From Bradyrhizobium sp. SK17 (lineage in GTDB: Bacteria > Pseudomonadota > Alphaproteobacteria > Rhizobiales > Xanthobacteraceae): DNA of 64,000 nt. This document shows, piece after piece, positions 1 through 8,958 of this stretch (its first letter is position 1; each line of letters starts with the position of its first letter). The stretch covers positions 7,021,001 through 7,085,000 of the forward strand of contig NZ_CP025113.1 in assembly GCF_002831585.1 (NCBI RefSeq). The letters run 5' to 3'. The notes beneath the pieces were generated by a model. The model did not search any database. It saw only the letters and a list, made by a program, of their open reading frames with translations, and had not been told where the DNA came from. The position numbers and the translations under genes are program-made.

Positions 1-918
1 CAGCGCTGGTCGGATGCGCTCACTGACCTGTGTGGTCAGTTCGACGTCGATGCGCTCGAGGGATCTTCGCTCGAGGGCCGGATCAATTTCACCACCGTCT
101 CGCGGTTGAAGCTGTGCCAGATCGAGGCAAGTCAGCACCGGATCGCACACACCATCTCGCGCATCCGGCTGAGCGAGCACCCCTATATCAAGATCGTTTT
201 CCAGACCCACGGCGTCTCGCATTTCGAGCAGGACGGGCTCCACTTCGACATCGTGCCCGGCGACTGCTTCGCCTACGACGTGTCGTGTCCACATACGATC
301 ATCAGCCCGTCCCTGACCCGCCACGAAGTTGTCATCGTGCCGAAGGACCTGCTCAAGGAGCGCGGCTTCCAGCTCTCCAAGATGGCACCGTGCAAGCTGT
401 CGGCGCGCAACGGCACCGGGCGTATCGCCTATGATTTCGTCCACGCTGCCTTTGGCGAGGCGCCAACGCTGACCCCGGTCAACGCGGTCGGCGTCGCCGA
501 TGCGCTGATCGACCTGCTGCTGCTGCCGCTGCGCGAGACCGGCGCGATGTTCGATCGCGGCAGCGCCGAGGCAACCTACGTGCGGGCCCAGGGCTTCATC
601 CGTGAACATCTGCGCGATCCCGACCTCTGCATCGACCGCATCTCCGCCGCGCTCGGCTGCTCGAAGCGCTACCTGCACATGCTGTTCAGCGATCGCGGCA
701 TGACGGTCAGCGACTACATCTGGAAGGCCCGGCTACAGAACTGCCGGCAGGAGCTGGAGACGCAGAACGGCAAGACCATCACCGATGTCGCGTTTTCCTG
801 GGGTTTTTCGAGCTCGTCGCATTTCAGCCGCGTGTTCCGGAAGTATTTTGGCATCGCGCCCTCGTCGGTCCACAAGGGCCTGCACGGCGGCGTGCCGGTG
901 GACGTGGTGCTCGAATAG
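1..918 (+). CDS. AraC-family transcriptional regulator, 5' end outside window
   Basis: The reading frame is open from the first base, so the start lies upstream of the window; the visible part is 305 residues. The N-terminal half looks like an AraC-type sensor (cupin-like) domain. The C-terminal ~100 residues form a double helix-turn-helix typical of AraC/XylS, including the stretch SDYIWKARLQNCRQEL, then ITDVAFSWGFSSSSHFSRVF and FGIAPSSV. Such proteins bind DNA and activate or repress neighbouring catabolic genes in response to a small molecule. Its target cannot be told because the upstream neighbour is missing; the next gene (DUF1232) starts 16 bases downstream. Family is clear; the effector is unknown. 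Confidence 0.9.
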   Translation, partial: QRWSDALTDLCGQFDVDALEGSSLEGRINFTTVSRLKLCQIEASQHRIAHTISRIRLSEHPYIKIVFQTHGVSHFEQDGLHFDIVPGDCFAYDVSCPHTIISPSLTRHEVVIVPKDLLKERGFQLSKMAPCKLSARNGTGRIAYDFVHAAFGEAPTLTPVNAVGVADALIDLLLLPLRETGAMFDRGSAEATYVRAQGFIREHLRDPDLCIDRISAALGCSKRYLHMLFSDRGMTVSDYIWKARLQNCRQELETQNGKTITDVAFSWGFSSSSHFSRVFRKYFGIAPSSVHKGLHGGVPVDVVLE

Positions 919-933
919 CACCTCCAATCATCG

Positions 934-1335
934 TTGCCGGCATCGCCAGTGACGCTTTCCCGCATCCGGGCCTGGGCCGGTCGCCTGAAACGCGACGGCT
1001 ATGCGGTTTACCTGGCGTCCCGCGATCCGCGGGTGCCCTGGTACGCGAAGGCCGTTGCCGTCGCCGTGGCCGCCTACGCGCTCTCGCCGATCGACCTGAT
1101 CCCGGATTTCATTCCCGTTCTCGGCTATCTCGATGATCTGATCCTGGTGCCCGCCGGGCTCTGGCTTGCGATTGCGCTGATCCCCGACGAGGTGATGACC
1201 GAGTGTCGCGCACAGGCCGATGCGGCTTTGCAGCGCCCGGCAAGCCGGGCAGGATTGATTGCGATCATGCTGCTGTGGATCGCAGGCGCGGCTGTGCTGG
1301 CATGGGCCGTACTCCGCCGCTGGGCGATTGCGTAG
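934..1335 (+). CDS. DUF1232 (YkvA-type) small membrane protein
   Basis: A 133-residue protein with the DUF1232 signature: AYALSPIDLIPDFIPVLGYL followed by DDLILVPAGLWLAI, and a hydrophobic C-terminal helix near residues 108-128. The family is found throughout bacteria and has no established biochemical role. The start shown is TTG at 934, which lies 16 bases after the AraC gene, so the two may be co-transcribed; a GTG at 949 is another possible start. It ends about 40 bases before the convergent TonB receptor gene. Confidence 0.8.
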   Translation: MPASPVTLSRIRAWAGRLKRDGYAVYLASRDPRVPWYAKAVAVAVAAYALSPIDLIPDFIPVLGYLDDLILVPAGLWLAIALIPDEVMTECRAQADAALQRPASRAGLIAIMLLWIAGAAVLAWAVLRRWAIA

Positions 1336-1376
1336 AGGGTCTTGACGTCGCGTCACGCCGGCTTGGCCGCAGGCAC

Positions 1377-3812
1377 TCAGAATGTCGCCTTCAAGCCGGC
1401 ATAGATCGCACGCGGCCGCGCCGGACTGAGCGAACGAGGATCGGTGAAGGGCGCGCCACCATTGGCAAAGTTCGGCAACTGACCCGTGTCGAAGAAGGTG
1501 CCGTAGGTCGAATAGCGGTTATCGAAGATATTATCGATGCGGCCAAATATCTGGAAGGTCTTGTTGATCTGATACGAGGCGTGGGCGTTGAACACCGCAT
1601 AGGACGGCAGCTGCGGAGCCTGATTGGATTCGTCACCGACGAGATACTGGCTGCTGACCCAGATCGCATCGCCACCGACCTTGAGCTGATCCGTCACGGC
1701 ATAGTCGATGCCCGCCTTGACGCGGTGGCGTGGAATCGCCGGGATCACGTTGCCGGGCAAGACCTGGATGTTGCCGTTGGCGTCTGCGAACGGGCTGTTG
1801 GAACCGAGCGCCAAGGAATCCAGGAAGCGCGCGTCGATGAAGGAATAGCTGGCATAGACCTGCATCGTCGACGATTTCAGGTTGATCTCGGCCTCGATGC
1901 CTTGCCGCCGCGTATCGCCGACATTCTGGAAATAGCCGAACCCTTGCAGCACCGGGCTCGGAATATCCAGGATGTCGTCGGTGTTCTTGGCGCGGAATCC
2001 GCCGAGCTTCCAGCTCAGGGTTCCGATATTGAGCTCCTTGGTCCCGCGCAACCCGGCTTCGACGGTGTGCGATACCACCTGCTTGAGGTCGGGATCGGAG
2101 ACCAGGAAGCTCGCGATGGTGCAGGGATTGGCCGGATCGGCGCACCCCAGTTCCAGCGGCGTCGGCGCGCGGTTCGCCTCCGAATAGCCGGCGTAGAAGG
2201 TCAGTTCCGGCGTGATCTTGTAGGTGCCGCCGATCACCGGATTGAACCGGTCGTAGTTGTGGTTGCCGTTGAGCGCGGTGCCAAGCTGGTCTTGCAGGTT
2301 GATATTGGCGGTGTTGAACCGACCGCCTCCCGTGATCGAGAAACGGTCGGTGACGTCGAACGTGTCGAGCGCAAAGACGCCGATATACTGGTTGGTGGCG
2401 CGCAGCGAGACCGGTCCATCCGTCACCGGCGAGCCGGACGGTCCGAGGAAGATACCGCTGCCGTTGAGGACGTAATCCGGACCGAAGGTGCCGAGCTCGG
2501 CGCTGGCATTGAACCAGGTGACGCTGGTGTCGATGCTGGTTCCGATTGTGAAGTGATTGCCGTGGCCGAACAGTCTGTCGTCGTTGGTCGCCTGCAACGA
2601 GAGCCCGGCCGTCGTCGAGCGCGTCGAGGTCCGGTCGTTTTCGCCCAGGAATGAACCGTCAGGGAACGGATTGCTGAGCTGCACGCCGTTCAGGCCGACA
2701 GCCGGCGTCGAAGTATCGCCGAAGCAGAGCAGCGTCGGGTCGTCGCAGGGCTGCGTTCCGGTCGGATTGCCGTCCTGGGTGCTCTGCTTGAAGAAGCGCA
2801 GATGGGCGGCGCCTTCGATGGTCCAGGTTGGCGTCGCCTCGACCTTGCCGGTCAGGTTGAAATAGCCGACCTGGTTGTGCGACGTCTGCGGCGTAGTGTA
2901 GGTCGCGCCCCAATATTGCTGCAACAGTTCCGCCGGCACAGTGGCCGAGGCGCCGAACTTGTTGTCGGCGACGCCCATATTGAGGTGGAATTCGCTGGCG
3001 TCGTTCTTGTAGGCGATGTCGCCATAGAAGCGCCTGATGTCGGCCTGCGAGAAGTTGCGGAAGCCGTCGTCGTGCACACCTTCGAGCGCGCCGTAGACGG
3101 CATAGTTGGTGTCGATCGTCTTGCCCCACTGGCCCGAGCCCTGGATACGGCCGAACGACCCGCCCATCACGCTGAGCTCGGTGCCTTGATAGCTGAAGCC
3201 GTCCTTCATCCGAAGATCGACCGCGCCACCGAGCGCATTGAGACCGAAGGCAGGATTGTTGGTCACCACGGTGACCGACTTGATCGCCAAGGTGGGGATC
3301 AGGTCCCAATTGACGGTGTCGCCGAAGGCTTCGTTGATGCGGACGCCGTTCTGATAGACCGCAAGCCCCTGCGGAGTGCCCGACACCGGGGACGCAACGA
3401 AGCCGCGGAATTCCAGGTTGGGCTGGAACGGATTGCCGGTGACCTCGGAAATGTTGACGGAGGGCACGCTCTGCATCAGCGCGTCGGTGATATTGGGCGA
3501 TCCGGTCCGTTCGATCTGCCGGCTGTCGACAACGTTGACGCTGGCCGGAACCTTGTCGGCATCGATTTCGGAGGCCGACGAGGGAGAGGCGGATGGCGAG
3601 GTCGGTATCACGACCCTTGGCCGGGGACGCGCAACGCGCGCCGCCTCGCGTGAACGACCGCGCTTCTGGCCTTCGCCACCCGGCGATGTCACCTCGACCG
3701 GCGGCAGCGCCTGGACTTGCCCGGACGAGCTTTGAGCGAAGGCGACGTCTCTGCCAGCCAGCACACTTGTCGCCGCAATGGATGCGACCACCGCAATTCG
3801 CACGCCGCCCAT
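1377..3812 (-). CDS. TonB-dependent outer-membrane receptor
   Basis: About 811 residues. A Sec signal peptide (MGGVRIAVVASIAATSVLAG, cleaved near AFAQ) is followed by a Plug domain around residues 85-220 (PASVNVVDSRQIERTGSPNI; GGAVDLRMKDGFSYQG). A large beta-barrel then ends in the aromatic terminus YAGLKATF. TonB-dependent receptors import scarce metal chelates or large solutes using proton-motive force. The neighbourhood (sensor kinase, PQQ transporter genes, lanmodulin, XoxF) makes a lanthanide-chelate receptor comparable to LutH a reasonable inference, but the ligand cannot be read from sequence. ATG at 3812 is preferred over GTG at 3821 because it gives a cleaner signal peptide. Confidence 0.9.
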   Translation of the reverse strand: MGGVRIAVVASIAATSVLAGRDVAFAQSSSGQVQALPPVEVTSPGGEGQKRGRSREAARVARPRPRVVIPTSPSASPSSASEIDADKVPASVNVVDSRQIERTGSPNITDALMQSVPSVNISEVTGNPFQPNLEFRGFVASPVSGTPQGLAVYQNGVRINEAFGDTVNWDLIPTLAIKSVTVVTNNPAFGLNALGGAVDLRMKDGFSYQGTELSVMGGSFGRIQGSGQWGKTIDTNYAVYGALEGVHDDGFRNFSQADIRRFYGDIAYKNDASEFHLNMGVADNKFGASATVPAELLQQYWGATYTTPQTSHNQVGYFNLTGKVEATPTWTIEGAAHLRFFKQSTQDGNPTGTQPCDDPTLLCFGDTSTPAVGLNGVQLSNPFPDGSFLGENDRTSTRSTTAGLSLQATNDDRLFGHGNHFTIGTSIDTSVTWFNASAELGTFGPDYVLNGSGIFLGPSGSPVTDGPVSLRATNQYIGVFALDTFDVTDRFSITGGGRFNTANINLQDQLGTALNGNHNYDRFNPVIGGTYKITPELTFYAGYSEANRAPTPLELGCADPANPCTIASFLVSDPDLKQVVSHTVEAGLRGTKELNIGTLSWKLGGFRAKNTDDILDIPSPVLQGFGYFQNVGDTRRQGIEAEINLKSSTMQVYASYSFIDARFLDSLALGSNSPFADANGNIQVLPGNVIPAIPRHRVKAGIDYAVTDQLKVGGDAIWVSSQYLVGDESNQAPQLPSYAVFNAHASYQINKTFQIFGRIDNIFDNRYSTYGTFFDTGQLPNFANGGAPFTDPRSLSPARPRAIYAGLKATF

Positions 3813-3955
3813 CTGACCCACCCATCACCGACTGGTCTTGTTGATCCCCACCAGTTGGTATTGCGATACTAGGAAGCGAATGACGGACCACGCTACCGTC
3901 AATGTTCCCGAAAGACTCGGGAATACTTCCCGAGCGCCGTTCCCGCCGGCTCTGC

Positions 3956-5320
3956 CTAGGGTTGTGCGGCTTTCGGAACGAGCGCCTCGACGGTCACACC
4001 ATCATCGCCGGATCTGACGTTGAGCGAACCACCCAGCGCGAGGATTCGTTCGCGCATGCCGGTCAATCCGCGTCCATCCTTGTAGCCGGGCCGCAGGCCG
4101 CGGCCGTTGTCGCTGACGCGCACCAGTGCGCAGCCACGGCTGTCGCGCACGCCGGTTTGTCGCTCCGCCGGTTCGATCGTGATGCTGACCGCCGTTGCGT
4201 CGGCGTGACGGAAGACATTGGTGAGCGCTTCCTGGACGATGCGGTAGATCGTCAAATCGGCGGTCTCTCCGGTCGCACCAAGCGTATGGGAAACGCTGCT
4301 CTCGATCTCGACCTCCGGATGAGATTCGCTCCACAATCGCACCAGCGCGCCGAGCGCCTCGCGAAGTCCGAGTTCCGCGAGGCCCGCTGGCCGCAACCGT
4401 TCGAGGATGCGCCGCGTGAATTGCTGAAGCGCGTTGACCTGCTCGAGGATGGCGTTGCCATGCTTGCGCAGCGCTGCCGGATCGGGCCGGTCGACATCAG
4501 ACAATCGCGTCAGGGCGCCGGCGTGCGCGCGCAACGCGAACAGATAGGGCCCGAACTCGTCGTGCAATTCGCGCGCGATCTCCTTGCGCTCGGAATCCTG
4601 AAGCGAGACCGCGCGCTCGGCGAGCCGCCGCTTGCCTTCGACTGCTTCACCCAGGGTTGCGGCCAGATGGTTCAGTTTGGCACAGATCGCCGCCAGTTCG
4701 GGCGAACCGCCGGGCTCGACGCGCGCATCGTAATACCCTGCCTCGATATTGGTCATGGCCTGTGCCAACGCCTCCAGCGGTGCGAGCGCGCGGCCGACGA
4801 CCAGCATGGTCACCAGGAAAAGCACGACCGCAATCGCGGAACCGACCTCGAGCTGGGTGACGATGCCATCCCAGATCTCGGCTATTTCGTCATCAGGATG
4901 CGAGGTGATGACAAGTGATTGCGGCTTGCCATGGATGGAAATCGGCACCGTCACCGACGTCTGCTCCGGATGCACCAATGCGACGAACCATGCGGGCGGA
5001 GCGCGCAGATCATCGGCCTCCTCGGAATGCTCCGCGGTCCTGGGGCCAGCATCGCCTTGCCGCGTGATGCTGACGTGACGCAGCCTGCTCAAGTCCTGGA
5101 CGATCTGGTCGAGCCGCGCGTCCGGGTCGGGCACATCGCTGAGACCAGCCACCATCGTCTCGACGAACTCGCGGGCCAGCCGGGTCACGCTCTGGTCCTC
5201 AGCCTGGACGCGGGGCCCCGCTTCCAGCACGAGCCGCGCGATATTGATGCCCAGTCCGAGCGCCAATATCAGCGCCAGCAAAAGGTTGATCCGTGCGCGC
5301 AAGGATAGTCTTCGCCACAT
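3956..5320 (-). CDS. NarX/DegS-type sensor histidine kinase
   Basis: A 454-residue membrane sensor. It has TM1 near residues 10-32, a periplasmic domain of about 125 residues, TM2 near 158-178, then a HAMP-like linker. The HisKA_3 phosphoacceptor segment is ERKEIARELHDEFGPYLFAL with His253, and the HATPase domain carries the N-box (YRIVQEALTNVFRHADA) and DNGRGL / GRGLTGMRER motifs. It is transcribed divergently from the response-regulator gene at 5510, which is almost certainly its partner. In other bacteria PQQ alcohol dehydrogenases are often controlled by such pairs (ExaD/ExaE, PedS2/PedR2), so control of the quinoprotein genes here is inferred. Confidence 0.92.
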   Translation of the reverse strand: MWRRLSLRARINLLLALILALGLGINIARLVLEAGPRVQAEDQSVTRLAREFVETMVAGLSDVPDPDARLDQIVQDLSRLRHVSITRQGDAGPRTAEHSEEADDLRAPPAWFVALVHPEQTSVTVPISIHGKPQSLVITSHPDDEIAEIWDGIVTQLEVGSAIAVVLFLVTMLVVGRALAPLEALAQAMTNIEAGYYDARVEPGGSPELAAICAKLNHLAATLGEAVEGKRRLAERAVSLQDSERKEIARELHDEFGPYLFALRAHAGALTRLSDVDRPDPAALRKHGNAILEQVNALQQFTRRILERLRPAGLAELGLREALGALVRLWSESHPEVEIESSVSHTLGATGETADLTIYRIVQEALTNVFRHADATAVSITIEPAERQTGVRDSRGCALVRVSDNGRGLRPGYKDGRGLTGMRERILALGGSLNVRSGDDGVTVEALVPKAAQP

Positions 5321-5509
5321 TGCGTTGCCCCCGACCGCGGTCGTCCTCCTCCTAGAGGATCGTTGACAGCCAAACTTGCCCGGCTATCTAATCCCACCCT
5401 ACTGCAATCACGCACGTGGTGCACAAGCTGACCGGAACAGATGTTCCCCAGGACTTGCTCCAGACGATGCGATGATGGATGAATCGAAGCAGGTCGATGG
5501 GATAACGCC

Positions 5510-6130
5510 ATGCGCATTCTGATCGTTGACGACCACCCCATCGTGGCTTCGGGCTGTCGCACCGTATTCGCCGACGATCCGGAGGTCGAACTGATCGATG
5601 CACCGGACGCCGAAAGCGGCGAGCGGGCCTTCGTCGGGGAACGACCCGCGATTTGCGTCATCGACATCAACCTGCCGACGGTCTCGGGCTTCGAGCTGGC
5701 GCGCCGTATCCTGGCCCGCGATGCCAACGCACGCATCATCATGTTCAGCATGAACGATGACCCGGTGTTCGCCGCGCGCGCCATCGATATCGGCGCCAAG
5801 GGCTATGTCTCGAAGACCGGCGACCCCAATGATCTGGTGGAAGCAGTGCGAGAGGTCGGCAATGGCGGGGTCTATCTGCCGCCCGCGATCGCGCGCAGCG
5901 TCGCCTTCGCGCGCCCGAGCTTTGCGCAAAATCCACTCTCCAAGCTGACCTCGCGCGAAATGGAGATCCTGCGCCTGCTCAGCTCCGGCAAGAGCCTGTC
6001 GGAGATCGCCTGGCTGGTGCACTCGTCATACAAGACGGTCGCCAACACCTCCTCGATCATGCGCCAGAAGCTCGGCGTACGCACCTCGGCGGAGCTGGTG
6101 CGGCTGGCGATCGAGAGCGGCGTCGCCTGA
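5510..6130 (+). CDS. NarL/LuxR-family response regulator
   Basis: 206 residues: an N-terminal receiver (MRILIVDDHP, phosphoacceptor Asp52 in IDINLP, Lys102 in VSKTG) and a C-terminal LuxR-type helix-turn-helix (LTSREMEILRLLSSGKSLSE, then IAWLVHSSYKTVANTSSIM). It is a DNA-binding output protein for the divergently encoded kinase at 3956-5320; the 189-base gap holds both promoters. It lies 30 bases before the S-formylglutathione hydrolase gene in the same direction and may share its transcript. It resembles the AgmR/ExaE class of regulators of PQQ alcohol dehydrogenases, which suggests that regulon; the DNA target is not known. Confidence 0.93.
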   Translation: MRILIVDDHPIVASGCRTVFADDPEVELIDAPDAESGERAFVGERPAICVIDINLPTVSGFELARRILARDANARIIMFSMNDDPVFAARAIDIGAKGYVSKTGDPNDLVEAVREVGNGGVYLPPAIARSVAFARPSFAQNPLSKLTSREMEILRLLSSGKSLSEIAWLVHSSYKTVANTSSIMRQKLGVRTSAELVRLAIESGVA

Positions 6131-6160
6131 CGCCGCGCGTCAATACAGAGGAATACGGCA

Positions 6161-7000
6161 ATGCAGACGGTTTCCCAGAACAAGTCGCATGGCGGCACGC
6201 AAGGCGTTTACCGGCATCCGAGCCGCGAGACCAAGACCGACATGACCTTCTCGGTATTCGTCCCGGCCCATGCATCCGGCGCCAAACTGCCCGTCGTCAC
6301 CTATCTGTCGGGCCTGACCTGCACGCACGCCAACGTCACCGAGAAGGGTGAATTCCGCCAGGCCTGCGCCGAGCTTGGCCTGATTTTCGTCGCGCCTGAC
6401 ACCAGCCCGCGCGGCGAAGGCATTCCCGGCGATCCCGCCAATGCCTACGATTTCGGGCTCGGCGCCGGCTTCTATGTCGACGCGACGGAACAGCCGTTCG
6501 CGACCAATTACCGGATGTGGAGCTACGTCACCGAGGAATTGCCCAAGCTCGTCGCCGAGCAATTTCCCGTCGACACGACGCGGCAATCGATTCTCGGCCA
6601 CTCGATGGGCGGTCATGGCGCATTGACGGTGGCGCTGCGCCATCCCGATCGCTATCGCGCGGCGAGCGCGTTCGCGCCGATCGTGGCCCCCTCGCAGGTG
6701 CCGTGGGGCAACAAGGCGCTCGGCGGCTATCTCGGCGCCGACAAGCAGGCGTGGCGCAAGCACGATGCGGTCGCTTTGATCGAGGATGGCGCCCGATTCT
6801 CCGATCTGCTGGTCGACTATGGCGATGCCGACGGATTTCTCAACGAACAGCTACGACCCGAATTGCTGAAGGCTGCCTGCGAGAAGGCCAACATTCCCCT
6901 CACCCTGCGCCGTCAGCCCGGCTACGACCACAGTTATTACTTCATCTCGACCTTCATGGCCGATCACCTGCGCTGGCACGCCGCGCGCCTGAAGGCGTGA
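6161..7000 (+). CDS. fghA: S-formylglutathione hydrolase
   Basis: Hydrolyses S-formylglutathione to formate and glutathione, the last step of glutathione-linked formaldehyde oxidation in the cytoplasm. The 279-residue length is normal for the esterase-D family. The nucleophile elbow GHSMGGHG carries Ser148; PVVTYLSGLTC and the C-terminal GYDHSYYF (catalytic His) are family hallmarks. The start is ATG at 6161 after a GAGGAA Shine-Dalgarno. Its place between the two-component system and the PQQ/XoxF genes fits a role in removing the formaldehyde made by methanol oxidation. The glutathione-dependent formaldehyde dehydrogenase and the activating enzyme are not in this window. Confidence 0.96.
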   Translation: MQTVSQNKSHGGTQGVYRHPSRETKTDMTFSVFVPAHASGAKLPVVTYLSGLTCTHANVTEKGEFRQACAELGLIFVAPDTSPRGEGIPGDPANAYDFGLGAGFYVDATEQPFATNYRMWSYVTEELPKLVAEQFPVDTTRQSILGHSMGGHGALTVALRHPDRYRAASAFAPIVAPSQVPWGNKALGGYLGADKQAWRKHDAVALIEDGARFSDLLVDYGDADGFLNEQLRPELLKAACEKANIPLTLRRQPGYDHSYYFISTFMADHLRWHAARLKA

Positions 7001-7014
7001 GTCTCTGATTTCCG

Positions 7015-7533
7015 CTACCGTGCTTGCGGCGCGCCGTAGTTCGGCGCGAGCAGGCGGTTGCGTATGAGGTAGTCGGTGGCGCGCGACCAGGATTCGTCGG
7101 TATTGCCGCGCATGTCGGCGCTCGCCGCCGCCACCAATTGCCCGGTGTGCACGTCGCGCAGATAGAGATTGATGTTGAGGATGAGGTTGGAGACCTTCTG
7201 CACCACGCCGGTGATGGCAAGATCGGCGCCCAGCTCGCCAGCCAGCTTCACGTCGCAGCCACCGCAGGCCTGAAGATTGCTGCCGTGCGCCGCAGCATTG
7301 ACCGGCGCAATGTCGAGCACCTGGAACCTGCCCGATTCCGCCAGCTCCTTGCGCACCTGTTCGCCGGTCCGGAGCAGTCGCGCCTGCTCGTCGGCCTGCG
7401 GTCCGTTCACCTCCCCTTGCAGGCTGGTGTCGATCATCTCGAGATCGAACACGGCGAGCTTGGGCGGCTCGGCACGCGCTGCCGCCGCGGACATCGCCAG
7501 CAAACAAACAACGAAGCTCAGCGTTGATCTCAT
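7015..7533 (-). CDS. DUF3280/DUF2380-type secreted protein
   Basis: A 172-residue protein with a clear signal peptide (MRSTLSFVVCLLAMSAAAAR, cleaved near ARAEP). The mature part LAVFDLEMIDTSL... GADLAITGVVQKVSNLILNI resembles the DUF3280/DUF2380 family, whose fold recalls lipoprotein- or TolB-like N-terminal domains that assemble in the periplasm. ACGGCD gives a possible disulfide or metal site. It converges on fghA with a 14-base gap. No strong Shine-Dalgarno precedes the ATG at 7533. An IS element lies 60 bases upstream of its start, in what was probably the promoter region shared with the binding-protein gene at 8959. Function unknown; members recur beside PQQ alcohol-dehydrogenase genes. 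Confidence 0.8.
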   Translation of the reverse strand: MRSTLSFVVCLLAMSAAAARAEPPKLAVFDLEMIDTSLQGEVNGPQADEQARLLRTGEQVRKELAESGRFQVLDIAPVNAAAHGSNLQACGGCDVKLAGELGADLAITGVVQKVSNLILNINLYLRDVHTGQLVAAASADMRGNTDESWSRATDYLIRNRLLAPNYGAPQAR

Positions 7534-7589
7534 GATTGTGAACCAATCGGAATATGTAATCTCGCAACGACAAAAAGCGGGGTTGCAAG

Positions 7590-7593
7590 CTAG
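7590..7593. repeat. Left CTAG target-site duplication of the IS element
   Basis: CTAG directly precedes the left inverted repeat and is repeated at 8878-8881 directly after the right one. A 4-base duplicated target is typical of IS5-type transposition. Confidence 0.7.
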
Positions 7594-7610
7594 CAGTCTG
7601 CTGAAGAACC
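7594..7610. repeat. Left terminal inverted repeat of IS element
   Basis: CAGTCTGCTGAAGAACC matches the reverse complement of 8861-8877 with one mismatch. Confidence 0.85.
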
Positions 7611-7669
7611 CCTCGCCACGGAGGGGGCTTGATGATTCACTTTATCATCTCGAATCGGCGGAGGCGATC

Positions 7670-8755
7670 ATGCGCGGCAGGTTTACGGATCAGGGCAGCC
7701 TGTTTTCGTACATCGCGCCGGATAAGCGTGTGCCAGCGAACCATCCGCTGCGGAAGGTCCGGGAACTTGTCCGGGATGTTTTGAGTGATTTGAACCGCAG
7801 CTTTGGGAGGCTCTATGCCAGCGAGGGACGTCCTTCGATCCCTCCGGAGCAATTGCTGAGCGCCTTGCTGCTGCAGGTGTTCTACGGCATCCGCTCGGAA
7901 CGCCAGTTGATGGAGCAACTGGACTACAATCTCTTGTATCGCTGGTTCGTGGGGCTGTCGCCGGACGATCCGGTCTGGGATCCGACCACCTTCACCAAGA
8001 ACCGGGAGCGGCTGCAGAACGGCGATGTGTTCACGAAGTTCATGACCAGGCTTCTGAACCATTCTCAGGTCAAACCGCTATTGTCGGACGAGCATTTTTC
8101 GGTGGACGGAACGCTGATCGAGGCTTGGGCTTCACAGAAGAGCTTTCGTCCCAGGGACGGCAGCGGTGACGATGATGACGGCGCCAACTTCCACGGCCAG
8201 AAGCGCAAGAACGACACCCATGCCAGTACCAGCGACCCGGACAGCAGGCTTTATCGCAAGGCAGCCGGACGGGAGGCTAGGCTTTGCTATATGGGCCACG
8301 CCACCATGGAGAACCGGCATGGGCTGGCAGTGGCCGGCAGGGTCACGCATGCCAATGGCACCGCCGAACGCCGGGCTTCGGAGACCATGCTGAAGGCGAG
8401 ACGCAAAGCCGCAGGCCGCCGCATCACGGCGGGTGAGGACAAGGCGTACGATACCGCCGATCATGTCGCCAATCTTCGCGCCATCGGCGTGACGCCGCAT
8501 GTGACACAGAACCAGGCCGTCACCAAAACCGGCAAGACCCGCAATAGCGCCATCGACGAACGAACCACACGGCATCCGGGCTATGGCATGTCGCAATCAC
8601 GCCGGGCGATGGTCGAATGCATTTTCGGATGGGGCAAGCAGCATGGCACCATGCGCAAGACCAAACATCGCGGCATCGCTCGCGTCGCCGCCGACTTCCT
8701 GCTCAATCTGATCGCCTATAACCTGATCCGCATCCCCAAACTGCTTGCCGCTTAG
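7670..8755 (+). CDS. IS5-type DDE transposase
   Basis: 361 residues from ATG 7670. The N-terminal part (FTDQGSLFSYIAPDKRVPAN; RPSIPPEQLLSALLLQVFYG) is the DUF772-like domain found in IS5/IS1182 transposases. Catalytic acids can be assigned to Asp in FSVDGTLIEAW, Asp in GEDKAYDTADH, and Glu in RRAMVECIFGWGKQHG, so the enzyme looks intact. The frame stays open upstream into the flanking DNA, but the start at 7670 lies inside the element and gives the usual N-terminus. Between IS5 and IS1182 the assignment is uncertain; the 4-base CTAG duplication favours an IS5-type mechanism. Confidence 0.92.
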   Translation: MRGRFTDQGSLFSYIAPDKRVPANHPLRKVRELVRDVLSDLNRSFGRLYASEGRPSIPPEQLLSALLLQVFYGIRSERQLMEQLDYNLLYRWFVGLSPDDPVWDPTTFTKNRERLQNGDVFTKFMTRLLNHSQVKPLLSDEHFSVDGTLIEAWASQKSFRPRDGSGDDDDGANFHGQKRKNDTHASTSDPDSRLYRKAAGREARLCYMGHATMENRHGLAVAGRVTHANGTAERRASETMLKARRKAAGRRITAGEDKAYDTADHVANLRAIGVTPHVTQNQAVTKTGKTRNSAIDERTTRHPGYGMSQSRRAMVECIFGWGKQHGTMRKTKHRGIARVAADFLLNLIAYNLIRIPKLLAA

Positions 8756-8860
8756 CCACCCCGCGCCAGGGTGCACCAACGCCAGGCCAAAAAATTACAT
8801 CCAACTCCACCGAGCCGCCCCAACAACGACCGGCGAGAATACAAAAACTCTCCATTTCAA

Positions 8861-8877
8861 GGTTTTTCAGCAGACTG
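8861..8877. repeat. Right terminal inverted repeat of IS element
   Basis: GGTTTTTCAGCAGACTG, the inverted counterpart of 7594-7610, directly followed by the second CTAG copy at 8878-8881. Confidence 0.85.
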
Positions 8878-8958
8878 CTAGGCCAATTCCGTCATCTTGC
8901 ACGTCAACGCACGGTCCCACAACGCCGTGCCCAGTGAAGAAAGACCGCGGGAGGATTT

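Larger units (their letters stand above)
7594..8877 (+). mobile_element. IS5-like insertion sequence, apparently complete
   Basis: About 1284 bases bounded by 17-base terminal inverted repeats: CAGTCTGCTGAAGAACC at 7594-7610, and at 8861-8877 a copy that reads CAGTCTGCTGAAAAACC on the minus strand (one mismatch). Both ends abut CTAG. It carries one intact transposase gene. The element sits between the start of the DUF3280 gene (7533) and the start of the PQQ-associated binding-protein gene (8959), leaving only about 60 and 77 bases of native sequence on each side. It therefore probably splits a divergent promoter region and may have changed expression of both genes. Confidence 0.9.

Noticed and set aside
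1203..2654. Open frame of 483 codons opposite the TonB receptor gene
   Set aside because: Arg/Gly-rich shadow without recognisable domains; the minus-strand receptor is certain.
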